NCBI GenBank assembly: GCA_032821775.1
Contig: JAVLRN010000003.1
Span: 930,001-994,000 of the forward strand
DNA length: 64,000 nt
Source of the DNA: Sanguinoderma infundibulare
Taxonomy: Eukaryota > Basidiomycota > Agaricomycetes > Polyporales > Polyporaceae
Reading direction: 5' to 3'
The notes under the pieces were generated by a model. The model saw nothing but the letters and a program-made list of their open reading frames with translations, ran no database searches and was not told the DNA's origin. Of the stretch, positions 48,834 to 60,994 are shown in pieces; position 1 is the stretch's first letter, and each line of letters begins with the position of its first letter. The position numbers were made by a program, and so were the translations under genes.

Positions 48834-50372
48834 GATTGAGTCGATAGGAAAGCGATTATTGTTGGGGTAAGGGGTTGGCACAGGGTGACTTGGGGAGAGA
48901 GGTCCGAAACGACCTTTGTATGGGCACTGTCGAGAGCAAACACATCAAATGCGATCCCTTCGCTGGATATCGAACTAGCGAAGAGTATTGCTCACATGCG
49001 CGATTGGAATATGAATAGCGATGATTGATGCAAAAGAGAACTTTGCATCTCTTGACAGATGTTCCTGTCAAGCCGAACTGCTTCCCGATCGCCGTTGAAG
49101 AAGTCACCATTGATCAGTACTGTCACCACGGACATTGTCTTCGGGGCCAAGGAGGCGATAGCTTGCATCTAGTCCAGTCGAGGGAACTCTCACTCAAGGG
49201 TCTGTACCGGATAGATGTAGCACGAAAAGTCAAAATCTCGCTCACAATGACGGCAGTTTACGTACCAGTCATGCTCGCGTGCATAGCCGCCAAGTTTTAG
49301 TCTACCGTTGACGAAGTCAGGGCCATTCCTCCAAGTGAAGATGAACAAACTCCTGCACCTCAGAGATCCCCATTATGCAGATGGGTTCCGAGCATCACAA
49401 GGGTACCGCACCATCACCGAAGAAGTAGTCTCGTGGGTGGTTGTTTCCCTTATACACTACTAACCAAGTCAGTACGTGCTGCTTGCGTATCTTTGCGTGT
49501 GAACAACAGATGGTCCATTGTGGGCAACCTACTTCTCGATCTAGAATCCACGAACGTTTTGCGGGATGTCGTACAGGCGCTCCCTTGATCGTCTTCCGTG
49601 AAGGCTCGACCTTGGGTCTTCCTCCGTCTTCCTCCCACAATCGTGGCCCTGGGACTAACGAAATATTGCATTTGCCCTACACCACCGAAGACCTCAGAGT
49701 GCCGCAAGTGCCGACACTCGATTCGCTCGTCTGGAAGGGGAGTTGAGAAGTGAGGCGATGTACGTCTAGGATCCGAGATTACGGCCGCACTCACACAAGA
49801 GAACGTTACAAACTACGGTAGCTCGAAGGCACTATTCTTCCGGATATGTGCACGGAAACCGTCAGGTCATAGATAGTCTATAACAGCATTAGAGAACGAC
49901 TAAATAACCTCAACGTGAAGAGCAAAGCGGAACTCACGGCAGTTCATTCGTATCCATGTTATCCGTGCCCCAGCTACTGGCCATGTCCGAACTACCGCTT
50001 ATCCCTGCCTCCTCACGTTTCGACAGCATTTCCGATTCAAGGTTCGACGATCCCATCCTTCCCATGGCAATCATCTTGGATGGTTCCATCACTGGATCTT
50101 ATGGACCAGAGCTTCACCGGGCAGCCGAAGCCATATGAACCGCAACCTCCATGCCTTCATGCTGATCTGAAGAAGAAGAAATGTTTGACAATCTATCCCA
50201 AGTCAAGCAAGATCCACCTCGCACCTCTCGCGCCACACTCATGAGCGAAGGACGCGTCGGGAATGCGGTGTCACGGCTAGTATTACAAAAGGCAAGGGAT
50301 GTATCGTTACAGAACAGCGAGGGACAGCGAGTATGGTATGGGTCAAAGAGGGACGGATGAAGGACAACACCT
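48834..50372. other. About 1.5 kb with weak minus-strand coding traces
   Basis: No firm gene. On the minus strand, pieces look coding: about 49,330-49,268 (GPDFVNGRLKLGGYAREHDW, followed by a GTACGT donor) and about 49,172-49,010 (SVVTVLINGDFFNGDREAVR and on). Frames upstream to 49,800 are mixed. This could be a decayed gene or one with many micro-exons. The plus frame 49,956-50,138 is unsupported. Confidence 0.35.
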
Positions 50373-50860
50373 CTAGTCCTGGTCGGTTCCGTCTCTGGGG
50401 CGGTAGCGGATATTGCGGCTGTCCAGCTCGCCCTCCACGTCCTCCGGCACACGGCCTTTCACGCGGACCGCGTACATCCCTTTCACATACTTGGCTGAAA
50501 AAATGTCAATTGCCAGTACATTCAGCGCGCGAAGGACGCACGTACAAGTTCTCTGCCACCGAGCCACCCAGCTGTTATCGGGGTCTATGACAGCAATCGC
50601 TCCCTCGAAGTGGGTGGTTGTGCATGCTTGTATGCGATCAGGGTACCCTTTCATCTAAAGATGAGAGGCATGAGTAATAACATTTCTAGAGGAGGAACGC
50701 AATGAGGAGGACGCACCTGCATGAGCTCCTCACAGTTTGGACAGCCGTGCTTGCGGAAGTCTGCGGGTGTCTGAATGATTGAACAGAGCAGACAAGCACG
50801 AAGTTGTTTTGCGCGCGGTTGGCTCGGAATGGAAGCTGGAGGTCTGTCTTGGCTCGACAT
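50373..50860 (-). CDS. SPT4: Transcription elongation factor Spt4
   Basis: Small zinc protein that pairs with Spt5 to form DSIF, promoting RNA polymerase processivity. ATG 50860 (MSSQDRPPASIPSQPRAKQ). LRACLLCSIIQT and GCPNCEELMQ supply the four zinc cysteines. Introns at about 50,655-50,717 and 50,496-50,545 separate MKGYPDRIQACTTTHFEGAI, VIDPDNSWVARWQR and KYVKGMYAVRVKGRVPEDVE. The stop follows RPRDGTDQD at 50373. About 125 aa; complete family profile. Divergent from BIG1 with 149 bp between start codons. Confidence 0.93.
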
Positions 50861-51009
50861 GACTGCCGTGGACACGAGAGGGTATGGAGGTGAGAGCGGT
50901 AAGCGAGCACTGCAGCGACTTGGGTTCCTCGGCAATACCCGGAGTGGACGCTATCATCGGCTGCGACGTCGACGGCCTCATCCTCGACAGGCTACCATCC
51001 TCCTCCACC

Positions 51010-52028
51010 ATGGCTAGTCGCGCCCTCACGGTTTTGTTCGCTCTACTTCCGGCAGCTGCACTAGCTTACTCTAACACTCACCCGGTTCTCGCTTGGTCGT
51101 CTCGCCAGTGCGTCGCTCAGTCAACCAGCCCCGTTCATTATTGACCTGCGTACAGCTCGAAGGCCCTTTCCTCTTCTGCCGTCTCGGAGGCGGCGAAGAC
51201 CAACTCACACGCCATCGCTAATGCTTTGTATACCCACGACGATATCTGTGACCATGATGCGGTCATTGTAGTCAATCACCCGGGGGTAAGCAAGCCATCC
51301 GTCATTACTTCGCATGTCGTACTTAACCCCGTGGTGGTGTAGCTCCATGCCTCAGACCTACGTGCACTGTCGCCTTCCTGCCACACGGCGAAGACGCTAT
51401 CAAGCGCTCCGTCCTCGTTGCAGTTCGCATACGCCGAGAGCGAGAACCGGCACGCGAACCCATTCGTCGACCTCTCCGGCATTCTCTCCACCCGCTGCGG
51501 TTCCCGTGCGGTGAACCACGCACCGGATCTCGGAGAGCTTGACATCGACGCAGGGAAGGGAAAACACGTTGTATCCATCTCGCTGCCCTCGTTGGAGGAT
51601 GGAGAGGCCGGGAACTCGAGGAAGAACAGCATGGCCAGTCATGGTGAGTCCCCTACCCAAAGCTGTTAGGCTGTGACCGTTCTCAAACAAGCCATGCAGA
51701 GTCCTGGCTCTCGAACGAGCTCTCGAAGATCGAGGGCGTTTTTGCGGACTACCTGGTCATCTACTCTGGGATGCCCGGCTCATCCCTCCATGTCCGGCAG
51801 TCCTCTAGCTCGTCCACTTTCGAGGCCCAGGCGGAAGCAAGCCCTTCGGGTGGCATCCTGAAACGCTACCAGCTTCTGACCCCCGGCCTCATCCTCGTGC
51901 TCCTCGTCTTGCTCTTCATTCTGGTTCCCGTGATCTTCCTCGGTGTCTCTGCGCTTTCCAGCATCCAATCACCGCTGACGAACGAGATCCCGAAGGGTTT
52001 CAGCGCGGAGGAGAAGAAGAATCAATGA
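51010..52028 (+). CDS. BIG1: Big1 / Ac45-Voa1-like V-ATPase assembly protein
   Basis: ER membrane glycoprotein linked to beta-1,6-glucan formation and V-ATPase assembly in fungi. ATG 51010 in context ccaccATGg opens the signal peptide MASRALTVLFALLPAAALAY, then HPVLAWSS. An intron (about 51,111-51,153) leads to SKALSSSAVSEAAK. The luminal part (about 51,155-51,650) has DAVIVVNHPG and RHANPFVDLSG. The C-terminal exon carries LLTPGLILVLLVLLFILVPV, the Ac45/Voa1-type transmembrane helix, and a short cytosolic tail rich in Lys/Glu ending at 52028. About 260 aa in 4 exons. The TM motif is the strongest evidence; the luminal domain is weakly conserved as usual. Confidence 0.85.
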
Positions 52029-52904
52029 TTGGGCGTGGTGGATAGTTGTGCATGGACTTTTCATATTGTAATCCCCTCTTCCTACACCGTTCTTGTGACT
52101 TGCGGATACCGCAGCTCTCATACGCCTGGTCCCGCCCACCACATTTTTTGCCTAATCAGTATAGGGTCCAGTTTTCGGCCCACAGAACATAATCCTGTGT
52201 AAACATGCGTGCACTGATCCACCATTCTGTTCTCACGCATTTGCAACACCCCGACCTCTAAGCGTGTCCTTTGTGGGCTCACGATGAGGGCGGGAACAAG
52301 AAGTATGTGCCTGGTTTTCCCTCTGATTTCTATCTCCGCTAATTGAAATTAGAAGTATTGACCTCCCTGACCGTATTCTCAAACCGGGCAGTACAGAGAA
52401 TCGCACCATCAAGTTGAGACCTTGGGCTTTGTTGTTCAGAGACTTCAACGCCGTCGTTGGTGTTTGGGATCGAGTATGCCAAATGCTAATACGTCGTGCA
52501 GTGTTGACGCTCATCATCGGGACTTCGCACTGGCTTTCGTGAGGACGGTGGGTGGGCCGGATGCTTCTTTGAGATCCGGAGGACTGTCCGCAGAAGGTCT
52601 CGGACCCGAATAGCTCACGATCTCAGCCACCTCACGGTGCCATTAACATCTCCATGTACATGCGAGCAGCTGTGTGTTTCCCCGACTCCGCATTTTGTTC
52701 CAGGGTATAAGAACAGTATCCACGATGCGAAAGCTCCTGCAATCAACCCCCTTCTGACCAACTCGATGGACTAGTTGCGGAAGACATTTGGATACTTTTC
52801 GTCTCCTCCTCTCGCAGACCGGCCCGGCGAGCCTCGTAGCGTCCTCCGTAAGTGGCTTCGTGATATGATATGGCCGCCGGAGTGATGCTCATTTGACGCT
52901 GCAG
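52029..52904. other. Intergenic, 5' side of EF-hand locus
   Basis: About 870 bp. Splice-like signals at about 52,800-52,900 suggest upstream exons of the next locus, but stops in the frames prevent a model. Nothing else recognised. Confidence 0.45.
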
Positions 52905-55900
52905 AACAACTAGAAGATCTGGCGGAACGTGAGCTCAGTGAAATGAGCCACCTTGTTCGCGACATCGGCCGTATGCGCCATTTTCATATGCCCAGTGTCC
53001 TCAGTCTGTTGATCAAGATTTCAGACACCCACACCTATGAAGAAGCCACTAAGATAGCTGGAAAGGTAGTCAATGGGGTCGGCCACATCCTTGATTACGT
53101 CCGTGCTGTAGCGCAGCTCCACCCCGTAGCAGACGTAAGACGGCCGTATCCATTCCCTTGCATTGCGTTGTTCATTCAGTCTCTTCGCCCATAGGTCGTC
53201 GTCAGTGCAGTCCAAGTAAGTGTAGTGCCCAAACTTTCGCAACAACATCCCCGAATCTGACGCTCCGTTGCAGAAGGTCATTGTGCTTGAGCAGACACGG
53301 GTTGAGAACAACGCACACCTTGCGCAGGTCCACGAATCTATGGTTAGAGACTGAGCTTGATGTTATGTATGGTGCATTCATCATCGTACTCTAGGTCCGC
53401 GCCGTTTACCACTTGAAGGTGCTAATCCCGATCACGACCGAAGACGAGGAGCATGACTCGGAGTTGAGGACGCATTTGGAGTCCGCTTTTAAGCATATGG
53501 CGCATACCATCAAAGATTTCGATGAGTGCCGCAGAAATATCCCTGTGGTATCACGTACCTATGGAAAACGTTCTCCAAGTATTTTTGTCGAGTGGGTGTC
53601 AAGTAAAAGTGATGCTTCGCTCGCAATACTTACATTAGACATGTCTAGCTTCTATCACAAGTGTTTCCAGAAGATTTGTAGGTTCATTCTATCCTCGTAA
53701 TGACATTACGAGTGACAACTGCTTCAGTTCACGTGTTATGGGCCAGCCACAACAAGCACAAGCTCGAGGACCTGCACAATCAGTTCGATAAGCACAGGGC
53801 CGAGCTCGATCGAGTGGTGTCTACGCGTTCCACCCAGAAGACGCTGACACAACTTGACGTGCTCGTCAAGCGCACTCAATACCTCGAGAACCACTTACCT
53901 GTGCCCGATCGAGAATTGGTTGACGCGGAGCATTTTGTGGAGTTGAACGGTGGGGCGGCGAAAGTACTACAGGTGTGTGCGCGAAGTACCGTTTTCAGAC
54001 GCAACATGCCTCTCAATGCGGCACCGTCGGACAGGATGACAAACTGCTCAAGGAGCTTGCGGACAAGTTGAACGAGAAGCTCACGGATAACATGAAGGAT
54101 ATGCTTCGTGAAGGCCTCAACTCCCTCTTGGAGAAGCACGCATAAGGTTTTTGGTTTGTGGTGCCGATGCCACAGGACTTTGATGCGTTGAATTATAGGG
54201 AACAATATGAGCTGAAGCTTCGAAGCGTGGAGGAGCACGTCATTGCTGCCATGAACGCCTCGCATACAGAGCTTTCGCGCCAGGTACGCATTCGCACCAA
54301 GCAGATAGATAACTGAACTTATTTCCGTGCTAGTTGAATGTTGGGCCCCACGAGCTCATACAAGACGAGGACATCCGTACTGTATGGAAAGGTGCGTGCA
54401 TCTCTAAGGGTTTATGTGTGGTAGTTGTTGAACAAGGAGCCATTTGGATCAGAAAATGTGAGTGCATGCTTGGTTGTGAATTAATCAATTGCGGGACCGC
54501 TTACCATGACATCGACTCTCAGGGTTGGAGGTCAGGAGTGAAAAGCCGCACTCTCGTCGAAGGTAAGCGTCTCACGTCAGCTAAACTGATGTTGCTCAGC
54601 TGATCTTCACAAGCCCTCCACGAGTATTGCCAACGGGAGTTCAACAACCATAATGCTGCTCACGGAGTGTATCGCCGCGACGCATGGACTGAAGAGTTCT
54701 TCTCGCGTATGATGTGTAAGTTAACGCTTTCAAGATGCATCGAAGATGAGAGCATTTCATTCATGCTAGCGTTCAGACCATTCGGCTATCGGGGACATCA
54801 TTGACGACGATGGCAGCGGCTGGATCACTGCCTCGGAGATGAATCCCTTTTGTAGTCCCCGAGGTCGCCGCCCTGGAGATTGGTCCATCCCCGAATAATT
54901 TGCATTGTAAGCTCTCCTACCAACATCGTCTCCTGTTTGATCACCCAACAATTGCCGTAGCTGTGCGTCAGGATGGTACAACAACAACATGTAGTAAGAC
55001 CACTCCCTGGTACATAATCAGGAGAAATAAGTACTGATGACCACCCCCCCCCGGTACCATCGCGGCGTTAAGGACATGCTCGATCAAATTGATGAAGCTC
55101 TTAAGGTGACCGTGAACCCGGACGAGCGCTGGAAGACTGTCCAAGATATCATGGTGTCTTTGAAACCGCTTCTCTTCGTCGAAAGCGTCGGAGAATTTCC
55201 CCAGAATGCGGTGCCTCCTGGTCTCGGTCGTCTGCAAGAGGAGCATAGGAAACAAGCGTTGCAGGCGCCCACTCGCAACTTGGAGAAATTCCACTACCAT
55301 GTTGAGGACAAATCAGCGGTGTTCGCCATCATGCGCGACACGCGTATTGAACTGGTAAGGCATCTACCTCTGGCGCTATCATATCCGATAATTTACTGAG
55401 ACTTGGTTTGCCGATTATTGTTAAGCATATCATGTCTATCCTTTACGTCCTTGTTACTCGTCTTCAACACATCATTCAAACGTTATCGCGGCACGAGCAC
55501 ATCAATCTCAGAGAACTGAATAGCGTCGAGGATCTCGCTACGTCGACCATGGTCGTCTTCCTTGCATTCCAGAGCCGCATGCACGACCTCATGCGTGGCT
55601 GGCGATCGCAAGGGCACGACATAGACCTGCAGCTCGGACGATACGCCGATGGCTTGTTCAGGGACATCCGACGGAAGGTGCATTTTGTTACCTCAACCAG
55701 CGTCCGTTACTATCGCTCTATGCATGCTGACTGTCTTCGCCGGCAGGCCCCGCACTTTGATAAGTGCTTGAACGTTCTGTGCGACACTTTGTTCGGCGTG
55801 AAAACTCCGACACGCTACAGCCTGATGATAAAGTCCGCGTGTCGCGAGCCACATTCGGTGCGTCTGATCCTGCAACTGCCGCGAGCCCCTGCCGATAATC

Positions 55901-56243
55901 AACTCCCTCCCTCTTGCAGCAAGTAGGTGACATGGCGAACCGGGTTACATCGCTCACGGAACGGGTTGAGGAACTCGAGGGAGTGCTTGTTGCGCTACAC
56001 CCTGAGCTCCGTCAGAAAATCAAGAGACTGCGGCGGCTGCCCCAGACCTCTGATAGACCTGCCTCTTCCTCCAGCGGAAAAACCCTCCAAGCTGCTGACG
56101 AAGCGCTGGCGAACCCAGAGCACCCTGCGCAGCTTGACGAGCACCCAGCGGAGACTGCGCAGCCTGAGGCGGCTCCTTCGAAGCAGCGACGCTGGTCTCG
56201 CATTCTCAACTTTTTCAGACGAGCTGCCGGTCTCATATGTTAA
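52905..56243 (+). pseudogene. Decayed gene of the Agaricomycete EF-hand/coiled-coil family
   Basis: Family known from Agaricomycete genomes, function unknown: long helical N-terminal half, one EF-hand, then helical C-terminal part. Coding signal starts near 52,905 (EQLEDLAERELSEMSHLVRD) and continues over several well-spliced exons (HNKHKLEDLHNQFDKHRAEL, LLKELADKLNEKLTDNMKDM). The calcium loop DDDGSGWITASE (about 54,803-54,840) has all canonical ligands. Lesions: an in-frame TAA at 54,896-54,898 where the family has a tryptophan in D-W-x-x-P-x-W, a TAA after EKHA near 54,141, and a TAG at the next junction after GWYNNNM. The remainder (RYHRGVKDMLDQIDEALKVT, HIMSILYVLVTRLQHIIQTL) is also family-like, and a coiled coil with a basic tail ends at 56,243. 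Unusual splicing could rescue one lesion, hardly all three. Confidence 0.6.
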
Positions 56244-56530
56244 TTCTTTCCATTTACGCCCTATGCAATGTAGTCCCTATGCACTTGATCTCGATAATCA
56301 TAATGCATGCGATGATAGAGTCCCAGACTCGTACGAATGGCTAGACAAGTGCTTTGCAGGAGTGCTATATATGGACGGGCGTAGCTGGGACACAAGCGAC
56401 GTCATCATCACCGTCGCCAGCATTGTCGCTCTGGTACTCATGCATCCCCAATCGACACAACCATGGACTAGCTTTCCTCTTCCTTGCATCTCTTTTCGAC
56501 ACTTGACTATTCCTCACCCACTGCTTCACC

Positions 56531-57749
56531 ATGGCATCGAAATGCGCTATACGTGAGGTGAGGACTCGTCTGGAATTTGTGGGAAAGCCGCGGTGATGAT
56601 AGCAACGGGTGCGCTTGCAGGTGACGAAGGACGTTTGGACGTTCTCCTGGTACGTCCGTATTGAAACCTACCGCATATCCATCTGATTGTTTTGCAGTCC
56701 TTTCTCTCGATTCAATCTCTTCCCTGTTGGCGCTCGTTCGACCGCGATCAAACTTAGCAACGGGGATGTCTGGGTGCTCGCCTCGTCTCCGATGGACGAG
56801 ATGGTGAAGAAGAAGCTGGACGAGCTTGGCCCGGTAAAGTACGTACCGCCAAAGCTCTATGCATAATCTGCCACTCGACGGTTGGGCAAAGGTGGATTAT
56901 TGGACCGGATGCCGTTCACCATCTCTTCCTGCGAGAGTTCAAGAAAGAGTTTCCCGAAGCTAAGCTCATCGCTGTGGATGAAGCCATCCAGAAGAAAACG
57001 AAGGAGGGTCTTCAGCTTGATGGTGGTGCGTGGTCGATAACATGGCAGTGTGAGGGATCTCCTTCATAAATGCGGCATAGCTTGGGGAAAGGACCATCCC
57101 GACACCAAGTATGGGTTTGAGGACGATGTGAGTATCTGTTACATCTGCAAAGACTTCGGAATGAATGGTCTGAACTATGTAGATCAAACACTGGTACGCT
57201 GATCGACAACTTCCTCGTATGCTCACCTTTTCATCCAATGCAGTTACTTCTCGGGGTTCAAGAATAAGGACGTTGCCTTCTTCCACCCGGCGTCGAGCAC
57301 CCTGCTTGTAGCCGATTTGCTGTTCAATCTTCCCGCATTGGAGCAGGTGAGCGCTGTCTTCGACGCGTACAAGCAGGCATCTTACCATTCCTGGACCATG
57401 TGCAGTATTCACTGTCAGGTTCGTCTGGGAAGTTCCCTTTCTTCGGAAACTTGAACCCGTGGATGGGAATCCACAAGCGGTTCGTGTGGACTCTCGGGAC
57501 CGACAAAGAGTACGTGTCCATCGGCATCCTGTTCGACTGTTGCTTTCGCTCACGTTCGTATCAGCTCCATGAAGCGTGACGCAAGCACGGTAGCAGGCTG
57601 GGATTTTGACAAGATCATCCCGTGCCATGGAGTAAGCGTGAAAGTCCTCGTGAGCATTTGCACAAACATGCTAATCGCGAGGACAGGACGTGATTGAGAA
57701 GGATGGAAAGTCCGCGTGGACGGAGGCGTACAAGTGGTACCTCAACTAG
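56531..57749 (+). CDS. DUF4336 protein (metallo-hydrolase-like)
   Basis: Member of a widespread fungal/plant family with a lactamase-like fold; activity unknown. ATG 56531 in context caccATGg. Exon 1 (MASKCAIRE) joins VTKDVWTFSCPFSRF and NLFPVGARSTAIKLSNGDVW, LASSPMDEMVKKKLDELGPV. The next exon has WIIGPDAVHHLFLREFKKEF. Further exons: AWGKDHPDTKYGFEDD, an 11-nt microexon (57183-57193), then CYFSGFKNKDVAFFHPASST, GNLNPWMGIHKRFVWTLGTD and FDKIIPCHGDVIEKDGKSA. The stop is at 57747-57749. About 280 aa, nine or ten exons, all in phase. The H-x-x-x-H, D and C-H-G features agree with a metal site. Confidence 0.9.
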
Positions 57750-58127
57750 GCATGCAGTTTTATCCAGGGCAGTAGCGTACGGTATCGGAATGTCGACTGC
57801 GTTCCTCGTGTTTTCTCGTGGCTACCACGTTGGAATGACACCTTCCGCCTGCCCAAAGCAGGATACGCTGTATGCCGGGGAAATGTCGTGTGTTCTTCGC
57901 CTCCGACGCAAGGTGCTTCGCTTGAAGGCATTCCCGAGGAGAGCGAACCCCTCGCTGAATGTGCGCACCGTCCTCAAGGAAAGCTAACTTGCTCAACAGG
58001 CGGATTAGTACAGGATGCATGAAGGCGGGACCGCGAGGCCTGCGCATGGCGACTGACCACTATAAGTGGTGTTTGCAAGGCCCAATGGGTGAGTTTCCCT
58101 CCTTTGCCTTTTCCTCCATCCATAGCC
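57750..58127. other. Intergenic
   Basis: About 380 bp. No supported gene. A GTGAGT-to-CATAG intron-like stretch just before ATG 58128 (58,088-58,125) hints at a 5' UTR intron or an upstream exon of the next gene. Confidence 0.5.
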
Positions 58128-60531
58128 ATGTCTGAGTGCACGACTTGCCACAGGGTTTTGAAGAACGAGGCCGCCCTCCTCCAGCACTGCAGGGACAAGG
58201 GCCACCCGTTCGCCTCGCCGCTCGCAGGACGGCCCGCCATACCAGCGCCAGCGACCCCTTCGACGTCCAGCGTCGTCCCGTCATGCTCGACTACGGTGGC
58301 GACCTCGAGCATTATCGTGTGCAGAACGTGCGGTGTCGCCTACCAGGACAAGGCCTCCCTCGACCAACACAATGCCAGCAAACATCCGCCAAAGCCATTC
58401 AAATGCGCCCCGTGCGGACTCGACTTCTCCTCTGCGGACGCGCTCAGCCTCCACTTCAGGCACTTCCCAAACCATCCGAAGTGTCCCCAGTGCAACTCGG
58501 CGTTCCTGGACGAGACACAACTGAAGCTGCATCAGGCCATACATCCGAAGTGCGTAAAGTGCGACTCAGTGTTCCTGAACAAGGCGCAGCTGGAGGAGGT
58601 ATGTCGCGCTCGTCATGGGTTATATGCGTGCTGGGCTGAGCGAAATCGGGCGTAGCACCACGAGGCCGTTCACCCCCCGATGATGAAGTGTGCGTGCGGG
58701 CGCGAATACCTTTTGGCGGACCAGCAGAAGCACTATCGAGAATCTGGGAGCCACCCTGTCTGTTTCGTGTGTGGTGAAGGCTTCTGTGATGATCGTGAGC
58801 TTGACGAGGTGCGAAATCAGTCCACGCCATGTCTTTGGCCTATTTCTCAAACGGCACCTACGTAGCATCTGTCCTCGGCGCACCTTGAAGCTCGGTGTCG
58901 TCTGTGCGACCGGCAGTTCCGGTCCACCGATGAGTTGCAGAACCACTACCTAACGTCGTCGGCGCACCCGCACTGTGCCTTGTGCGAGGTCGGCTTCGCT
59001 GATGACGAAACGTGCGACAGGGTACGTGTTGTGGTTGCCATGTCAAGAAGGCGATCTCATGATTGTCACCTAGCATATGTCGACCAACCACCCGCGACCT
59101 CAAGTCAGGATGCCGTCGTCTCCATCCACATCGCCCTCGCCAGTCCTAGTCACTGTTCCGCGAAGCGACCTCGTAAGTCATAGACTTAGTATGTCTGCAA
59201 CGAGCCCTAGACGGTGTTCGCACTCGATCCAGGCGTCCTCGCTAGAAGTGCAAGGGGCGGCACACTCCAGGACACAGTCTACGCAGTCTTCGCCGATGGT
59301 CCAGCGTGCTTCTCTGGCTATCCCGACTGTTGCTTTCTTGACAGAGGTTAAGAGTGAGTCCGATGTTGACGATGATGTATGTCCTTCGCTTCACTTCGTG
59401 CCTCGTTTTAAGTGGTTGATGTGGGGCGACAGACATACCAGACTGTCGAGGCCTCCTCACACGTTCAACGAGCGATTTCGGAGCCTACTGTACCGTCTTC
59501 GATTGGTGAGTCGGCTGCCAGGCTAGGTAATCTCAATCGAGTGCTGACATGCCACCCAGGTCCCTACAGTGTACAGGACGAAGCAGAGGGTCCTTGGAGA
59601 TCTCCGACATTGTCGGAACGTTCTGTAGAATATGCAAAGTCAGTCAAGCTTCATCTTCCACTACCCGAGCGTGGTCTCACGTGCGGTAGCCATCGGGGTT
59701 ACAGTCTGCGCGCACCGAGCGAGTCGACCACCATCTCGCTGCAATCCGCCCCCCTGTCGTCGCTTTCCCGTTCGGTGTCTCGGAACAGCCGCTCCGTCTC
59801 GCACGCGAACGATCCGTCCCCGCCTCAGGCTACATATATCTACACAATCACGGCCGAAGGAATTACCGAACGCATTGTGGAACGCGCCGAGAGTCTCATC
59901 AGCCAGAGCGCGTCGCCCCGCCCTCCGCTCTCCGTCCACGGAGGCCGGTCTGTGTCGTCCATCTCCGAGCGGCTGTCCCGCCGCGCGACTCCGAACGTGC
60001 GGCCGAGCCTGAGCAGGCAGCCGACGCCGAGGCTCCCGTCCCCCATCCTGTCTCCGGCTAGGTCGATGTCGATGTCGACGTCCCGCGGGCCCATGACACC
60101 TGTCCTCAACGGCGTCCCACGGTCGACGAGCTCGTCCCTGAGGTCGTCCGTCATCGCAGACCACACGCGTCCGGGCTTGGCCCGCTCGGACACAGAGGAG
60201 ACCGTCCCGCCGCAGGTGCTCACGCCCAAGCCCAAGCTCGCTAGCCTGGTGCCGCCGGGGAGGCCGGCGTCGTCCGCGCCGATCTCGTGGCACTGCAGGA
60301 TCTGCTTGACGGACCCGTGCGTCGCGCCGACCGCGACTTTGTGCGGGCATGTCTTTTGTACCGGGTACGTCGCCATTTCGGAGTGGATCCTGTCTCGTGT
60401 ACCCGTCAATATCTCGAACGAGCTGACGTGTTGTCTACGGTAGATGCATTGTGCAGGAGTTGATGAAGAATGGCTGTTGCCCTGTGTGCAGGAAGATGCT
60501 GTTGGTGAGGTTACACGTGGAGGTCGACTGA
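58128..60531 (+). CDS. C2H2-type zinc-finger array with C-terminal RING
   Basis: Probable nuclear or cytosolic E3 ubiquitin ligase with a zinc-finger substrate or nucleic-acid-binding array. ATG 58128: CTTCHRVLKNEAALLQHCRD is the first finger. Fingers follow with CRTCGVAYQDKASLDQHNAS, CAPCGLDFSSADALSLHFRH, CPQCNSAFLDETQLKLHQAI and CVKCDSVFLNKAQLEE. After an intron near 58,598-58,654 come CACGREYLLADQQKHY, CFVCGEGFCDDRELDE, CRLCDRQFRSTDELQNHYLT and CALCEVGFADDETC. A long disordered Ser/Pro/Arg region (about 59,400-60,270) precedes the C3HC4 RING: CRICLTDPCVAPTATLCGHV, then after an intron CIVQELMKNGCCPVCRK. The stop is at 60529-60531. Exons are joined at GTACGT/GTRNGT donors; some middle junctions (59,150-59,570) are tentative. 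About 650 aa. Confidence 0.8.
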
Positions 60532-60994
60532 GGTGCCGACGCTGGCGTCGGCGTGCGTTGTGAGAGTCCTTTGCAAGATCGTGAGTGCTTTGATTCATTT
60601 ACACTTTCGGGGTGTACGCAAACGTGTTCGTACCGCACGTAGTGTGTACTATTATGCTCAAGCGGCTTTTCGTTCTTCATAATCACTGTAATCTATGAAT
60701 ATGTTGTGATCCAAATAAATATATGCGAACATGTCTGTAGGTGCGAGGCGAACGTCGCACTGGTCAAGCTTCCGAGAATAGGGAATGGATATACGACTTG
60801 CAAGGCAACCATCCACGGTGAATGGACACGTACCGTCGTCCGCAGGAACGGCACTTGTTTCCCATTCTGTCTCAACCTGAAGAGCATCTGAATCCGGAGC
60901 GAGTTATAGACCTCGCACGGGCTCAGGGTAATGCCTAAGCGAACAATCACAAGGTTTTTACTGAGTGGAGCTGCAGAAGTATATTTGTGAAGGC
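60532..60994. other. Convergent intergenic region
   Basis: About 460 bp of AT-richer sequence with the 3' UTRs of the RING and HEM25 genes. No other feature seen. Confidence 0.55.
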
